The notes under the pieces: generated by a model
Told to the model about the DNA's origin: nothing
The model's database searches: none
The model's input: the letters and a program-made list of their open reading frames with translations, nothing else
DNA from: CAYJAZ01 sp964369165
Lineage (GTDB): Bacteria > Desulfobacterota > Desulfovibrionia > Desulfovibrionales > Desulfovibrionaceae
Direction: 5' to 3'
Length of the DNA stretch: 35,006 nucleotides
Assembly (NCBI GenBank): GCA_964369165.1
Contig: CAYJFE010000018.1
Coordinates: 1 to 35,006 of the forward strand
Program-made: the position numbers and the translations under genes
In this document: positions 1-8,003 of the stretch, in pieces
Numbering within the stretch: the first letter of the stretch is position 1
Layout: every line of letters begins with the position of its first letter

Positions 1-2
1 AC

Positions 3-59
3 CCAACTTTGGCAGAAGGATTATTTGAATTAGCACATAATTATGTGACGAGTGCCTGA
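3..59 (+). CDS. 3' end of a rightward gene, possibly a dihydrolipoyl dehydrogenase-like flavoprotein (partial)
   Basis: An open frame enters from the left edge and stops at TGA 57-59, giving only the last 18 residues: PTLAEGLFELAHNYVTSA. Pyridine nucleotide-disulfide oxidoreductases such as dihydrolipoyl dehydrogenase commonly carry a His-Pro-Thr-Leu-(S/A)-Glu stretch near the C terminus, and this tail is compatible with that. Too little is present to be sure. It could instead be a chance open frame, because only about 57 bases are visible. Confidence 0.35.
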   Translation, partial: PTLAEGLFELAHNYVTSA

Positions 60-71
60 AGAATAAATGGG

Positions 72-77
72 TATAAT
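72..77 (+). promoter_or_regulatory. Possible -10 element upstream of the first glycosyltransferase
   Basis: A perfect TATAAT lies 52 bases before the ATG at 130, just after the stop of the partial gene. I see no good -35 hexamer at 16-18 bases, so this is only a weak promoter candidate. Confidence 0.25.
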
Positions 78-129
78 GAACACAAGGCGCACAAATATTA
101 AGACAGAACCAATTTAATATAAACTACTG

Positions 130-1158
130 ATGAGTAAAACTACTATGTTGCATAATAATCAAACTAGCATTGGCATTCCAGTTTATAATGAAATAAATTT
201 TTTAGAACATACGCTGAATTCTGTTGTCATTCAAGAAGTTGATGAAATTATTATTTCTGATAATGCTTCTACTGACGGCAGTAGTGAGCTATGTCAGGAG
301 TTTGTGAAAAAGTACTCGCATATTATTTATCATAGATTTGACACCTTGCAAGCTGCAAATTATAATTTTTTAAATTGTGTTCGATTAGCAAGTAATGATT
401 TTTTTATGATCATGGGAGCACATGATTTACTTTCAAAAAATTACATTGCTGAACTAAAAAACATCCTTATTGAAACTGATAGTATTACTGCTTACGCAAA
501 TCCCGTGCATCTATCTGATGAATATGCCTACAAAAAGAATTACACATACCATTTTTCCCACTTGCTTGAAGATGAAAATTCAAGCACAAGAGTTCTTGCT
601 GCGATTGAACATTTGACAAATTGTAGCATTTATTACGGATTACATAGAAGAAAAGTTTTTATGAAAGCACTTGAGCAATCCATGCAAACGAAATATACAG
701 GCATAGACCACGGCATTCTTACAAAACTTGCAGCACGTGGAAAAATGAAACTCTGCCCTTCAGTAACTTTCTATAGAATTGATCCTCGGACAGAATATAG
801 TCAATACGAATCTTGGCAGCGCGTTGCGAAATCCGCATATCGTAATAAGCTCCCCCTTGAAGAGCAAATCCCTGAACTTATCCCACTTGGAATTGTTTCC
901 AGCCAATTTCATACTGCTGTATCAACGTCGACTAATCATGAAAATCAAAATGCTTACCTTCAAAAAGTTATACAAATTTTACTCTATCGGTGGGCTGTGA
1001 ATGAAAAAGCTCTTTATCTCATTGTTAATGAACTTCAAGAAAAATGCCTAGAATACGGTATTAATTTAACTCAAATGGCAAGTCAGATTATCAGAAAGTC
1101 CTCAGAATCACAGCTAGAAAGAATACTGGAATTAAAAAAACAAATAAAAAAATCTTAG
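130..1158 (+). CDS. Family 2 glycosyltransferase
   Basis: This is a GT-A fold inverting glycosyltransferase of family GT2, 342 residues. The N terminus has the typical nucleotide-sugar binding start (SIGIPVYNE at about residues 13-21) followed by EIIISDNASTDGS at about 39-51, whose Asp residues bind the nucleotide. The metal-binding DxD position is unusual: the segment reads IMGAHDLLS near residue 95 instead of a double or triple Asp. The C-terminal 100 residues are helical and charged, and match no family I know. The donor and acceptor sugars cannot be told. No clear Shine-Dalgarno sequence precedes the ATG at 130. The next Met, five codons in, is an alternative, and the conserved core begins after both. 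The gene runs tail-to-tail with the formyltransferase at 1193, only 34 bases apart, and I see no clear hairpin between them. Confidence 0.85.
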   Translation: MSKTTMLHNNQTSIGIPVYNEINFLEHTLNSVVIQEVDEIIISDNASTDGSSELCQEFVKKYSHIIYHRFDTLQAANYNFLNCVRLASNDFFMIMGAHDLLSKNYIAELKNILIETDSITAYANPVHLSDEYAYKKNYTYHFSHLLEDENSSTRVLAAIEHLTNCSIYYGLHRRKVFMKALEQSMQTKYTGIDHGILTKLAARGKMKLCPSVTFYRIDPRTEYSQYESWQRVAKSAYRNKLPLEEQIPELIPLGIVSSQFHTAVSTSTNHENQNAYLQKVIQILLYRWAVNEKALYLIVNELQEKCLEYGINLTQMASQIIRKSSESQLERILELKKQIKKS

Positions 1159-1192
1159 TTTTGAGATCATAAATCAATGCTATTTTTCTTTT

Positions 1193-2026
1193 TTATTCAG
1201 AAGCTTTTTCTCGAGCTTTTGTCAAAACAACTTTATACCCATCAATGCCGGAAAGAATGATATTATCCTCACTCTCAATATATTTATTATAGCCAATAAA
1301 TTCTGAAGTAATTTCGGATTTTGTTATATATATTCCTTTGATTTGAGGTAGCTGATATTCTTTAAAAATAAATGCCCTTATCTGATTATGGATTTCAAAT
1401 GAACTTTTCTGTAAATCAATATTTATTTCATCGAAATTTATTGATTTTTTTGAAAAATATGAACTTTTTTGATAGGCTTGCGGGCAAGAAGATATTTCTC
1501 CATCTAAAATTTTTTGAATGTTTTCTTTAAATAGATGAAGAGCATGATCTAGATATTTAAAATATAAATCCCTTGCAGTATCACTTATGTCAATAGTAAA
1601 AGTTTTTTGTGCTATAATTTCACCAGTATCTATACCACTATCAATTTTATGCAAAGTCACGCCACTTTCTGTATCGCCATTCAAAATTGGTAGAATAGAA
1701 GTATACATTCCTTTATAGGCTGGAAGCTTTGAAAAGTGTAAATTAAACAACCTATTACTTCTGAATAGCTCTGGTCTTATTATTCTATCAAACTCAAGCG
1801 AGATAAATACACTTTTTTCAATGCGTTGAACTTCTTCTAAACTATATAAAGAAATTTCATTTGTTTGAGCGTATTTTTTTAGTGATTTTTGCCAAGTATC
1901 TTGACCTGTATCAGCTTTATTTAAGCATACAGCGCACTCGTTTCTAGGAAAAGCTATAACATTTACAATATAATCAAGCGCATTGACAGCAATATCATTC
2001 TTTCCAGCAATAATTATCTTTGTCAT
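1193..2026 (-). CDS. Sugar N-formyltransferase (dTDP-amino-dideoxyhexose type)
   Basis: This protein belongs to the methionyl-tRNA formyltransferase fold family, which uses N10-formyltetrahydrofolate. At 277 residues it is the size of sugar N-formyltransferases such as WlaRD, FdtF or QdtF rather than Fmt. The catalytic Asn-His-Asp set is visible: NLHFSKLPAYKG gives Asn95 and His97, and GVTLHKIDSGIDTGEII gives Asp133. The C-terminal third (about 190-277) is the divergent region that in this family forms the sugar-binding extension. It is the last gene of a leftward set after an aminotransferase and a 3,4-ketoisomerase. That order predicts formylation of a 3-amino-3,6-dideoxyhexose on dTDP, giving Qui3NFo or Fuc3NFo. 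The start is ATG 2026, with AGAGGA seven bases upstream that overlaps the TAG stop of the ketoisomerase, so the two genes are probably translationally coupled. Which sugar epimer is made is not decided here. Confidence 0.88.
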   Translation of the reverse strand: MTKIIIAGKNDIAVNALDYIVNVIAFPRNECAVCLNKADTGQDTWQKSLKKYAQTNEISLYSLEEVQRIEKSVFISLEFDRIIRPELFRSNRLFNLHFSKLPAYKGMYTSILPILNGDTESGVTLHKIDSGIDTGEIIAQKTFTIDISDTARDLYFKYLDHALHLFKENIQKILDGEISSCPQAYQKSSYFSKKSINFDEINIDLQKSSFEIHNQIRAFIFKEYQLPQIKGIYITKSEITSEFIGYNKYIESEDNIILSGIDGYKVVLTKAREKASE

Positions 2027-2035
2027 AATAATCCT

Positions 2036-2586
2036 CTATAGTGTGACTTCTTGCAAAAAAGTTTCATAATCCCTGATGTAATCATCTTCACTAAAATGCT
2101 CAGAAGCAAGTACCATAACAACGCAATCTTTTGAAAAATTTGTAAATTCTCTCCAAATATGTTTTTTTAAATAAAGGCCTTGTGAAGGACTATCAAGATG
2201 AACTCTCTGACGCTCTTTGCCATTATCTAAAATAAAATCNNNNNNNNNNNNNNNNNNNNNNNNNNNNNNNNNNNNNNNNNNNNNNNNNNNNNNNNNNNNN
2301 NNNNNNNNNNNNNNNNNNNNNNNNNNNNNNNNNNNNNNNAAGGACTATCAAGATGAACTCTCTGACGCTCTTTGCCATTATCTAAAATAAAATCACAAGA
2401 CCCTGAAACGCACACCACTACTTGTTCAAGTTTTCTGTGCGAATGCTTGCCACGCACCATTTTTTCTGCTGTACCCCAAATATAATATACTCTTTTGATA
2501 TCAAAAGGAAAATCTTCATTTTTTTCGAGAGCTACAAGGCTCCCATTATGATCGCCTCTTACTTTGAAATCTAATAAGGTATACAT
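2036..2586 (-). CDS. dTDP-4-keto-6-deoxyglucose 3,4-ketoisomerase (QdtA/FdtA-like cupin), interrupted by an artificial N run
   Basis: This WxcM/QdtA/FdtA-type cupin moves the keto group of dTDP-4-keto-6-deoxyglucose from C4 to C3. The first 82 residues run from ATG 2586 (GGAG nine bases upstream) and include the family signature RVYYIWG and RGKHSHRKLEQ with His48 and His50. A 100-base N run (2240-2339) seems to break the gene. However, the 55 bases before and after the run are identical, so the two pieces simply overlap. Joined, the frame continues through SQGLYLKKHIW, residues FTNFSKD and the typical C-terminal SEDDYIRDYETFL, and stops at TAG 2036-2038. That gives a complete protein of about 131 residues, normal for the family. 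QdtA (gluco product) and FdtA (galacto product) cannot be told apart by eye. Its neighbours are a GT2 enzyme upstream and the formyltransferase downstream. Confidence 0.88.
2185..2239 (+). repeat. Contig-end overlap, copy 1 (55 bases)
   Basis: This is identical to 2340-2394. It starts with aaggactatc and ends with aaaatc directly at the first N. It reads as an assembly overlap and not a biological direct repeat, because collapsing the two copies restores a complete ketoisomerase frame. Confidence 0.9.
2240..2339. other. Assembly gap: run of exactly 100 N
   Basis: The run sits inside the ketoisomerase gene and is flanked by two identical 55-base stretches (2185-2239 and 2340-2394). This is what is seen when two contigs that share an unmerged end are scaffolded with a fixed-size gap. 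The real distance is therefore probably 155 bases shorter than shown. Confidence 0.95.
2340..2394 (+). repeat. Contig-end overlap, copy 2 (55 bases)
   Basis: This second copy of 2185-2239 begins directly after the last N. See the assembly gap entry. Confidence 0.9.
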
Positions 2587-2597
2587 TTTTTCTCCAT

Positions 2598-3539
2598 TTA
2601 TTGCTTTTTTTCTTCTAAATAAGCAAGTGTAGCTTTCTTTTTCAAAAGATCTTGTATGATTTCTTCATTCAGCATGGAAGACAATCTTTTATTGTGCGAA
2701 AATAATGCCAAACACTCTTCAAAGGAATATTCCTCCTCAAAAGCTTGAAAAACCCATGCGTACAAAATAGACGGGTTTGGCCTAGATGGAAAAAATCGCT
2801 CTAAAATTTCAGCTACTAACTTGATTTGCCTTAATGTATTTTTGTGTATATTTGTTCCATGATCCCTTAAGTAGCAGGCTGGCTGAGGAAAAATACGGAA
2901 AATATACTCAGGATTTTCCAAAAGATAATTATAAAGTTTGCAACGAAGCACAATGTCATCGCCAAGCAAATCTTCATCAAATCCACCTACTCTATCAACT
3001 ATATCATGCCTAAAAAGCGAACCTTGAACAAAGTACGAACCGAAATTGGAATATTCCATTTCAAGAAGTTCAGAAGCAGAAACTTCAGGAAGTTTTAGTA
3101 CTTCAAAAGGCGATAAGGTATCTAAGATATTCCCTGTCTCATCGACTTGCGTCAGTTTATCATTGAAAACAAAGGCAATTTTGGGCTTTTTCATCATGAT
3201 TTTTACTTTTGAAGAAATAGCATCTGAAGTGAGCGCATCATCAAAAGATATAAATGTAACAAACTCTCCAAATGCTAGCTCAAGGCCGATATTGATATTT
3301 TTCGCCACATTGCCAGTATTTTCTTGAGCAATCACCTTCATAGGGAAAGGACTTTTTTGAGCTAATCCGTGTAAAAGTTCAGCACTGCCATCGTTTGAGC
3401 CATCATCAATTGCAATAATTTCAATATCTTTATATTCACCATTCCATAAAGCATATAAATTTGCCCCAATAAATTTTCTGTGCTTATAACCTAGGCAAAT
3501 AACAGACACAAGGCCTTTTGTGTATTCTTTTTGCGCCAT
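2598..3539 (-). CDS. Family 2 glycosyltransferase
   Basis: A GT2 (GT-A fold) glycosyltransferase of 313 residues. The nucleotide-binding region reads GLVSVICLGYKH near the start, then EIIAIDDGSNDGS. The metal site is FISFDDALTSD at about residue 98. The acceptor-side region contains GGFDEDLLGDDIVLRCKLY, a typical GT2 catalytic loop with acidic residues. It lies between the aminotransferase and the ketoisomerase of the formamido-sugar cassette, so a reasonable inference is that it transfers that very sugar (Qui3NFo or Fuc3NFo). The start at ATG 3539 is supported by AAGGAG five bases upstream. It follows the aminotransferase by 42 bases and precedes the ketoisomerase by 11. Confidence 0.87.
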   Translation of the reverse strand: MAQKEYTKGLVSVICLGYKHRKFIGANLYALWNGEYKDIEIIAIDDGSNDGSAELLHGLAQKSPFPMKVIAQENTGNVAKNINIGLELAFGEFVTFISFDDALTSDAISSKVKIMMKKPKIAFVFNDKLTQVDETGNILDTLSPFEVLKLPEVSASELLEMEYSNFGSYFVQGSLFRHDIVDRVGGFDEDLLGDDIVLRCKLYNYLLENPEYIFRIFPQPACYLRDHGTNIHKNTLRQIKLVAEILERFFPSRPNPSILYAWVFQAFEEEYSFEECLALFSHNKRLSSMLNEEIIQDLLKKKATLAYLEEKKQ

Positions 3540-3581
3540 TCCAAACTCCTTTCAGATGACAATAAAGTGACAATACTACAT

Positions 3582-4676
3582 TTATTTTACCCTAAATGCA
3601 TTAATTATGCCAACCACTTGTGCCGCTTCTTTTTTTGTCATCACAGGACTTATAGGCAAGCTGAGAACTGTAGCTTGAATTTCCTCGGCATTTGGGCAAG
3701 ATATCTGCGCATATTCTTTATAGGCTTCCTGCTTATGCACGGCTGTAGGATAATGTATAAGGCTTTGGATTTCATTATCTTCTAAATATTTTTGAAAGTC
3801 TGCTCGCTCTTTTACGCGAACTGCAAATATATGCCAAACGTGCGACAATTCATCACAAACTTTCGGCAAAACAATGGCTGGATTTTGTATATTTTCCAAA
3901 TAATAGTTTGCAATTTCACGTCTTTTGGCATTGTCTTTATCAAGATATTTTAATTTGACTGACAAAATTGCTGCTTGAATTTCATCTAAGCGAGAATTTA
4001 TGCCCTTATAGATATGATGGTATTTGTAGTCAGAGCCATAATTTGCCAAGGCTTTGATTTTATTATAAAGCACTTCATCATTTGTTGTGATTGCGCCACC
4101 ATCGCCCATACAGCCTAAATTTTTTCCAGGATAAAAAGAAAAAGCTGCGGCATCACCTAATGAGCCTATTCTTTGCTGATTATAACAAGCCCCGTGCGCC
4201 TGAGCCGCATCTTCAATAATTTTGAGATTATATTTTTTGGCAAGTTCCCAAATTTTTTCCATCTGCACAGCTTGCCCGTACAAATGCACAAGTAAAATCG
4301 CCTTAGTTTTTGGCGTGATTTTCTCTTCAATCAAGTCTGCATTGATATGATAATTTTCAAGCTCTACATCAACAAAGACAGGTGTGCAGCCATTTTCGGA
4401 AATAGCAAGAGCAGTAGCGATAAAGGTATGCGCTGGCATAATTATTTCATCGCCAAATCCAAAATCATAGGCCTTTATGATAAGTTTTAGCGCATCAAGC
4501 CCATTTGCCACGCCAAGCGCGTATTTTGTTTGACAATAATCCGCAAATAAAGAGCAAAACTCGTCATTCTCTTTTCCTTGCAAATACCAGCCGCTATCTA
4601 GAACTTCCTTGATTTTTACATCAATCTCTTCTCTGTACTGCGCATTGATTTTATGTAAATCTAAAAATTTTATCAT
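3582..4676 (-). CDS. DegT/DnrJ/EryC1 sugar aminotransferase (QdtB/FdtB-like)
   Basis: This PLP-dependent sugar aminotransferase has 364 residues and aminates a 3-keto-6-deoxy sugar nucleotide. Family marks are MIKFLDLHKINAQY at the start, SGWYLQG, the cofactor-binding EDAAQAHGA (Asp156) and the Schiff-base lysine in SFYPGKNLG (Lys185). Directly after it come a GT2 enzyme, a QdtA/FdtA-type 3,4-ketoisomerase and an N-formyltransferase, which points to the QdtB/FdtB (3-amino) group rather than a 4-aminotransferase. A longer reading frame reaches 4745, but the extra 23 residues do not resemble the family and run through the AT-rich leader. ATG 4676 matches the usual family start. Its ribosome site is weak (AGG). 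It is the first gene of the leftward operon, with its promoter at 4725-4753. Confidence 0.9.
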   Translation of the reverse strand: MIKFLDLHKINAQYREEIDVKIKEVLDSGWYLQGKENDEFCSLFADYCQTKYALGVANGLDALKLIIKAYDFGFGDEIIMPAHTFIATALAISENGCTPVFVDVELENYHINADLIEEKITPKTKAILLVHLYGQAVQMEKIWELAKKYNLKIIEDAAQAHGACYNQQRIGSLGDAAAFSFYPGKNLGCMGDGGAITTNDEVLYNKIKALANYGSDYKYHHIYKGINSRLDEIQAAILSVKLKYLDKDNAKRREIANYYLENIQNPAIVLPKVCDELSHVWHIFAVRVKERADFQKYLEDNEIQSLIHYPTAVHKQEAYKEYAQISCPNAEEIQATVLSLPISPVMTKKEAAQVVGIINAFRVK

Positions 4677-4686
4677 GATTTGCCTA

Positions 4687-4700
4687 GCACACAAGTGTGC
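4687..4700. promoter_or_regulatory. Palindrome GCACACAAGTGTGC in the leader of the formamido-sugar operon
   Basis: The 6-base arms GCACAC and GTGTGC are perfect and separated by 2 bases. The palindrome lies between the predicted transcription start (about 4718) and the aminotransferase ATG at 4676, 10 bases before the start codon. It could be an operator or, as RNA, a small hairpin near the ribosome site. No regulator gene is nearby. Confidence 0.4.
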
Positions 4701-4724
4701 ATTTATATATAAATATTTATAAAT

Positions 4725-4753
4725 ACAATACAAAGCACCTTTCATTTTGTCAA
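4725..4753 (-). promoter_or_regulatory. Sigma70-type promoter for the leftward formamido-sugar operon
   Basis: On the minus strand TTGACA (4753-4748) is followed after exactly 17 bases by TATTGT (4730-4725). The -35 box is a perfect match and the -10 box matches at four of six positions. Transcription would start near 4718 and lead into the aminotransferase. Confidence 0.65.
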
Positions 4754-4798
4754 GCTTTCAAATATATTAGCGCATAAGTCTACAAATTCCTGTATGCA

Positions 4799-4826
4799 TT
4801 GACAAAATCTTGATTTTCTATATACT
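4799..4826 (+). promoter_or_regulatory. Sigma70-type promoter for the rightward five-gene operon
   Basis: TTGACA (4799-4804), a 16-base spacer and TATACT (4821-4826) form a strong promoter. It lies 38 bases before the ATG at 4865 and diverges from the leftward promoter 45 bases away, so both operons share one short control region. Confidence 0.7.
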
Positions 4827-4864
4827 TTTTCTAGAATTACTATCTTTATTCTTTGGAGTTTGCT

Positions 4865-6772
4865 ATGAATGAAAAAAATCCTGCTAAAAAAGAATTGCTT
4901 TTCTTTGATCCTGAATGGTATCTTGAGCAAAATCCTGATGTGGAAAAAGCTGGCATAAATCCGCTCAATCATTTTATTACAAATGGTTGGAAAGAAGGGC
5001 GAAACCCAAGCAAGCACTTTGACGTAAACAAATATATAGAAGAAAACCCTGAAATGTTGCCTATTAATATGCAGCCTTTTTTGCACATTGAATTTGTCAG
5101 CAATAATTCTACGCTTAACCAAATTTCATTTCCAGCACAAGCCACTGAAATAGTTGAGACCTTCAAAAGCCTTGATAAAGAAAAAGAATATAAAAGAGTA
5201 ATTGTTTTCGCCTCCTTCATTGCTGATGGAATTATTCCTGCGCATTTAGTCTATTTTTTGAGCAAATTGAAGAAAATTTCAGACGCTATTATCTTTATTG
5301 CGGATAATCCTATCTTACCTTCAGAAGCAAAGAAATTAGCGCATTCTGTAAATCATATATCTTTTACAAGGCATGAGGAATACGATTTTGGTTCCTATAA
5401 AAGAGGCATTGACTATGTCAAAGAGCATCTTGGCCTTGAAAATATTGAAGAATTAGTCCTTTGCAATGATTCATGCTTTGGTCCAATATTTCCTTTTGAA
5501 GAAATGTTTGACACTATGGCGCAAAAAGAGCTCGACTTTTGGGGAATCACAAAAAGCCCTGAAATTTATCCGCATTTACAATCCTACTTCCTTGTATTTA
5601 ATAATAAAGTCATCACTCATAAAGCTTTTAATGACTATTTTAACGCAGTACAAAAAGAAGAATCCCGCTCACGAGTTATTTTGAAATACGAGCTTTTATT
5701 GGCCGACAAACTCAGCGCAGAAGGCTTTAAATACGATGCTTTTATAGCAAATCCAAGCAAAGAATTATACGAAAATGGCACCTTCAAACATCTCAATATA
5801 ACAACATATCCTGCTTATATGATGAGGCAAAAATCTCCTCTGGTTAAATTGAAGCATTTTTATGATCCCATGCTCAACTACGACGGAACAGAAAAAAGCT
5901 GTCTTATGTTCAAGGAAATAAATCCAGCGGCATATAGAATAGTTGAAGAATATCTTGAAGAAAAACTTCTAGCTCAAAAAAATCCTCAGCAAAGCAAAAG
6001 CAAGAAAGTCCCCGAACTAGAATTACGCAAACTCAAAATGCTTGACGAAATAAGAGCCTATCAAAGTAAATTCCTTCCAATGCCTATCTTTCAGGAGTCA
6101 AAAATTATACATAAATATCTCGATGGCTTAAACGGTATTGAAATCGGCGCGTCAAGTCATAATCCTTTTGGTCTTGAAAAAACTGGTGGCTATGCCAATG
6201 TAGATTATAGTGCGGCTCATGGTAATTTATGGCAACCAGGAAGCACGCTTGCCCCGGCTAAAGTAAATATTGTAGCCCAAGGCGATGATTTGCCCTTCAA
6301 AGACGAAAGCTTAGACTATGTTGTCAGCTCTCACGCCTTAGAACATTTCTTTGATCCAATCAAAGCCATTAAAGAATGGTTTAGAGTAGTGAAAAAGGGT
6401 GGCTATGTAGCTATGATTATTCCGCATAAAGACAGAACTTTTGACTGTAGAAGAGCAACAACTCCTGTGCAAGAGCTTTTTGATAGGCATAGTGGCAAAC
6501 TTGCTCATAAAAATTATATCTACCGCACAAATGTAGAGGCTTCAGACACAAATCCACTTCCTCCAAACTTTATCCAAATAACAGAAGAATGCGCACCTCC
6601 AGCAGGCTATGCCCCTTTCACTAATTCTGTAGACATAGCTCATCTTCATATATCTGTTTGGAATACTGAATCTTTTGTGGAACTTTGCCAGACCATGCAA
6701 TGGAATATGGTGGAAGTGCAAGACGTTGACGATAAAGCGCATAATGGGTTTTTGATTATTCTGCAAAAGTAA
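4865..6772 (+). CDS. Three-part protein: helical repeat, RgpF-like glycan synthesis domain and SAM methyltransferase
   Basis: This 635-residue fusion has three parts. Residues about 13-77 hold two copies of a short repeat (FFDPEWYLEQNPDV...NPLNHFI, then HFDVNKYIEENPE...PFLHIEF) that is common at the N termini of polysaccharide enzymes. Residues about 108-325 resemble the rhamnan synthesis protein F family (RgpF), with YKRVIVFASF, EEYDFGSYKRGI and LVLCNDSCFGP; members act in rhamnose-glycan assembly. Residues about 410-630 are a class I SAM methyltransferase: IEIGASSHNPFG, then DDLPFKDESLDYVVSSHALEH. The fusion suggests that one protein adds a sugar and methylates it, or caps the chain. A frame upstream opens with TTG at 4853, but ATG 4865 has GGAG six bases before it and is the likely start. 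It is first in its operon, 9 bases before the next gene. Confidence 0.83.
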   Translation: MNEKNPAKKELLFFDPEWYLEQNPDVEKAGINPLNHFITNGWKEGRNPSKHFDVNKYIEENPEMLPINMQPFLHIEFVSNNSTLNQISFPAQATEIVETFKSLDKEKEYKRVIVFASFIADGIIPAHLVYFLSKLKKISDAIIFIADNPILPSEAKKLAHSVNHISFTRHEEYDFGSYKRGIDYVKEHLGLENIEELVLCNDSCFGPIFPFEEMFDTMAQKELDFWGITKSPEIYPHLQSYFLVFNNKVITHKAFNDYFNAVQKEESRSRVILKYELLLADKLSAEGFKYDAFIANPSKELYENGTFKHLNITTYPAYMMRQKSPLVKLKHFYDPMLNYDGTEKSCLMFKEINPAAYRIVEEYLEEKLLAQKNPQQSKSKKVPELELRKLKMLDEIRAYQSKFLPMPIFQESKIIHKYLDGLNGIEIGASSHNPFGLEKTGGYANVDYSAAHGNLWQPGSTLAPAKVNIVAQGDDLPFKDESLDYVVSSHALEHFFDPIKAIKEWFRVVKKGGYVAMIIPHKDRTFDCRRATTPVQELFDRHSGKLAHKNYIYRTNVEASDTNPLPPNFIQITEECAPPAGYAPFTNSVDIAHLHISVWNTESFVELCQTMQWNMVEVQDVDDKAHNGFLIILQK

Positions 6773-6781
6773 GGAATTGTT

Positions 6782-8002
6782 ATGAATTATAATACTATTT
6801 TAGATAATCAATCTCGAGCCCTTGCAAAAATACAACAAAAAAGAGAGCAAAAGAAAAAAATTAAAATAGCTTTTTTCGTAGTTCTTAGTTCAACTTTTGC
6901 CTCAGAGCCTCTTTATAAACTTATGCTTGAAGACGATAGCTTCGATCCTATGATTGTCATTATTCCTGACATCACAAGAGGTGAGGAGAATATGTTTAAA
7001 AATCTCAACGATTCCTTCATAACACTGTCTGCCAAATACAAAAAAGTATTGAATTCTTACAGCCCTTCACAAAAAGACTTTGTTGATGTAGCAAGCAAAT
7101 TTGACATGGTATGTACTGCAAATCCTTACGATGCTCTTACACATCCCTATTATCGAATAGCAAATTTAGCAAAGCTTCCTCTGCTTTCTTTCTATATTCC
7201 TTATGGCCCCTATGTTTCTAATATGTATAAACATACACTAAAGGGCCTTGAAATGCTTTGCCTGTGGAGAATCTTTTTTGAGCAAAAGCATACAGTTGAA
7301 GATTATAGAGAAGTTTCAGCCATACAAGGCAATAATGCGGTTTTGTGTGGTTCTCTCAAGCTTGATGGTCTTGCCGATGTGCCTGTTGTTGAGAGAAAAA
7401 GGAAGAAAATCATTCTTGCACCACACCACACAGTGCAAAAGTTTGAAGAATTTCCTTTAAGCATCTCTACCTTTCTTGACTATTATAATTTCTTTTTAGA
7501 ATTGCCAAAAATCTTTGAAGAGATTGACTTTATCCTTCGCCCACACCCTCTTTTATTTGTTACACTTGTCAATAAAAATATCTGGACAAAAGAGGAAGTT
7601 GATAACTATATCAAAACAGCAGAAAGTATGGAAAATATGTCTTACCAAGACGGTGGCGATTATTTTGATACTTTCATCAATTCTGATGCTCTTATTCACG
7701 ATTGCGGTTCTTTTATCATCGAGTATATGTTCACTAATCACCCTCCTTGCTATATAATGAATGGCGAATACACAAGAAAAAGCCTGAACCGCTTTTCACA
7801 AAAATGCCTTGATAATCACTATCAAGCCCACAATAAAGAAGAAATTATTGATTTTATAAAAAATGTCGTTGTAGAAGGTAATGACCCTATGCAAGCAAGA
7901 AGAGAATTGCTTTTTATAAAAGAATTAAAATATTTTTATCCACATACGGCACAAAAAGTTCTTGATTATATAAAAAGTGAAGTCTTTATAAAGGAAGTTT
8001 AG
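6782..8002 (+). CDS. TagF-like (CDP-glycerol glycerophosphotransferase family) transferase
   Basis: A 406-residue GT-B-like protein of the CDP-glycerol:poly(glycerophosphate) glycerophosphotransferase family. The family marks are KIAFFVVLSSTFASEPLY near residue 28, CGSLKLDGL near 189, APHHT at 213, the donor-binding RPHPLL at 253 and SDALIHDCGSFIIEYMF at 301-317, where the His-Asp and Ser positions correspond to the TagF active site. TagF enzymes move glycerol- or ribitol-phosphate from CDP onto a glycan. This one lies directly before a HAD phosphatase and a nucleotidyltransferase, so it may use the CDP-linked product of that pair. There is no membrane segment. AAGGA precedes ATG 6782. The substrate is not proven, since relatives in capsule loci use varied donors. 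Confidence 0.8.
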   Translation: MNYNTILDNQSRALAKIQQKREQKKKIKIAFFVVLSSTFASEPLYKLMLEDDSFDPMIVIIPDITRGEENMFKNLNDSFITLSAKYKKVLNSYSPSQKDFVDVASKFDMVCTANPYDALTHPYYRIANLAKLPLLSFYIPYGPYVSNMYKHTLKGLEMLCLWRIFFEQKHTVEDYREVSAIQGNNAVLCGSLKLDGLADVPVVERKRKKIILAPHHTVQKFEEFPLSISTFLDYYNFFLELPKIFEEIDFILRPHPLLFVTLVNKNIWTKEEVDNYIKTAESMENMSYQDGGDYFDTFINSDALIHDCGSFIIEYMFTNHPPCYIMNGEYTRKSLNRFSQKCLDNHYQAHNKEEIIDFIKNVVVEGNDPMQARRELLFIKELKYFYPHTAQKVLDYIKSEVFIKEV

Positions 8003-8003
8003 C

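Noticed and set aside
2036..2586. A truncated or frameshifted ketoisomerase pseudogene
   Set aside because: The break is only the N run. Collapsing the identical 55-base flanks gives a full-length frame with the expected C terminus.
3582..4745. Start of the aminotransferase at 4745
   Set aside because: The extra 23 residues come from the AT-rich leader and the palindrome, and the family start MIKFLDLHK lies at 4676.
4742..5122. Minus-strand open frame of 126 codons across the divergent promoter
   Set aside because: It runs antisense through the promoter region and the start of the RgpF fusion gene, has an unlikely composition and no ribosome site, and overlaps well-supported genes.
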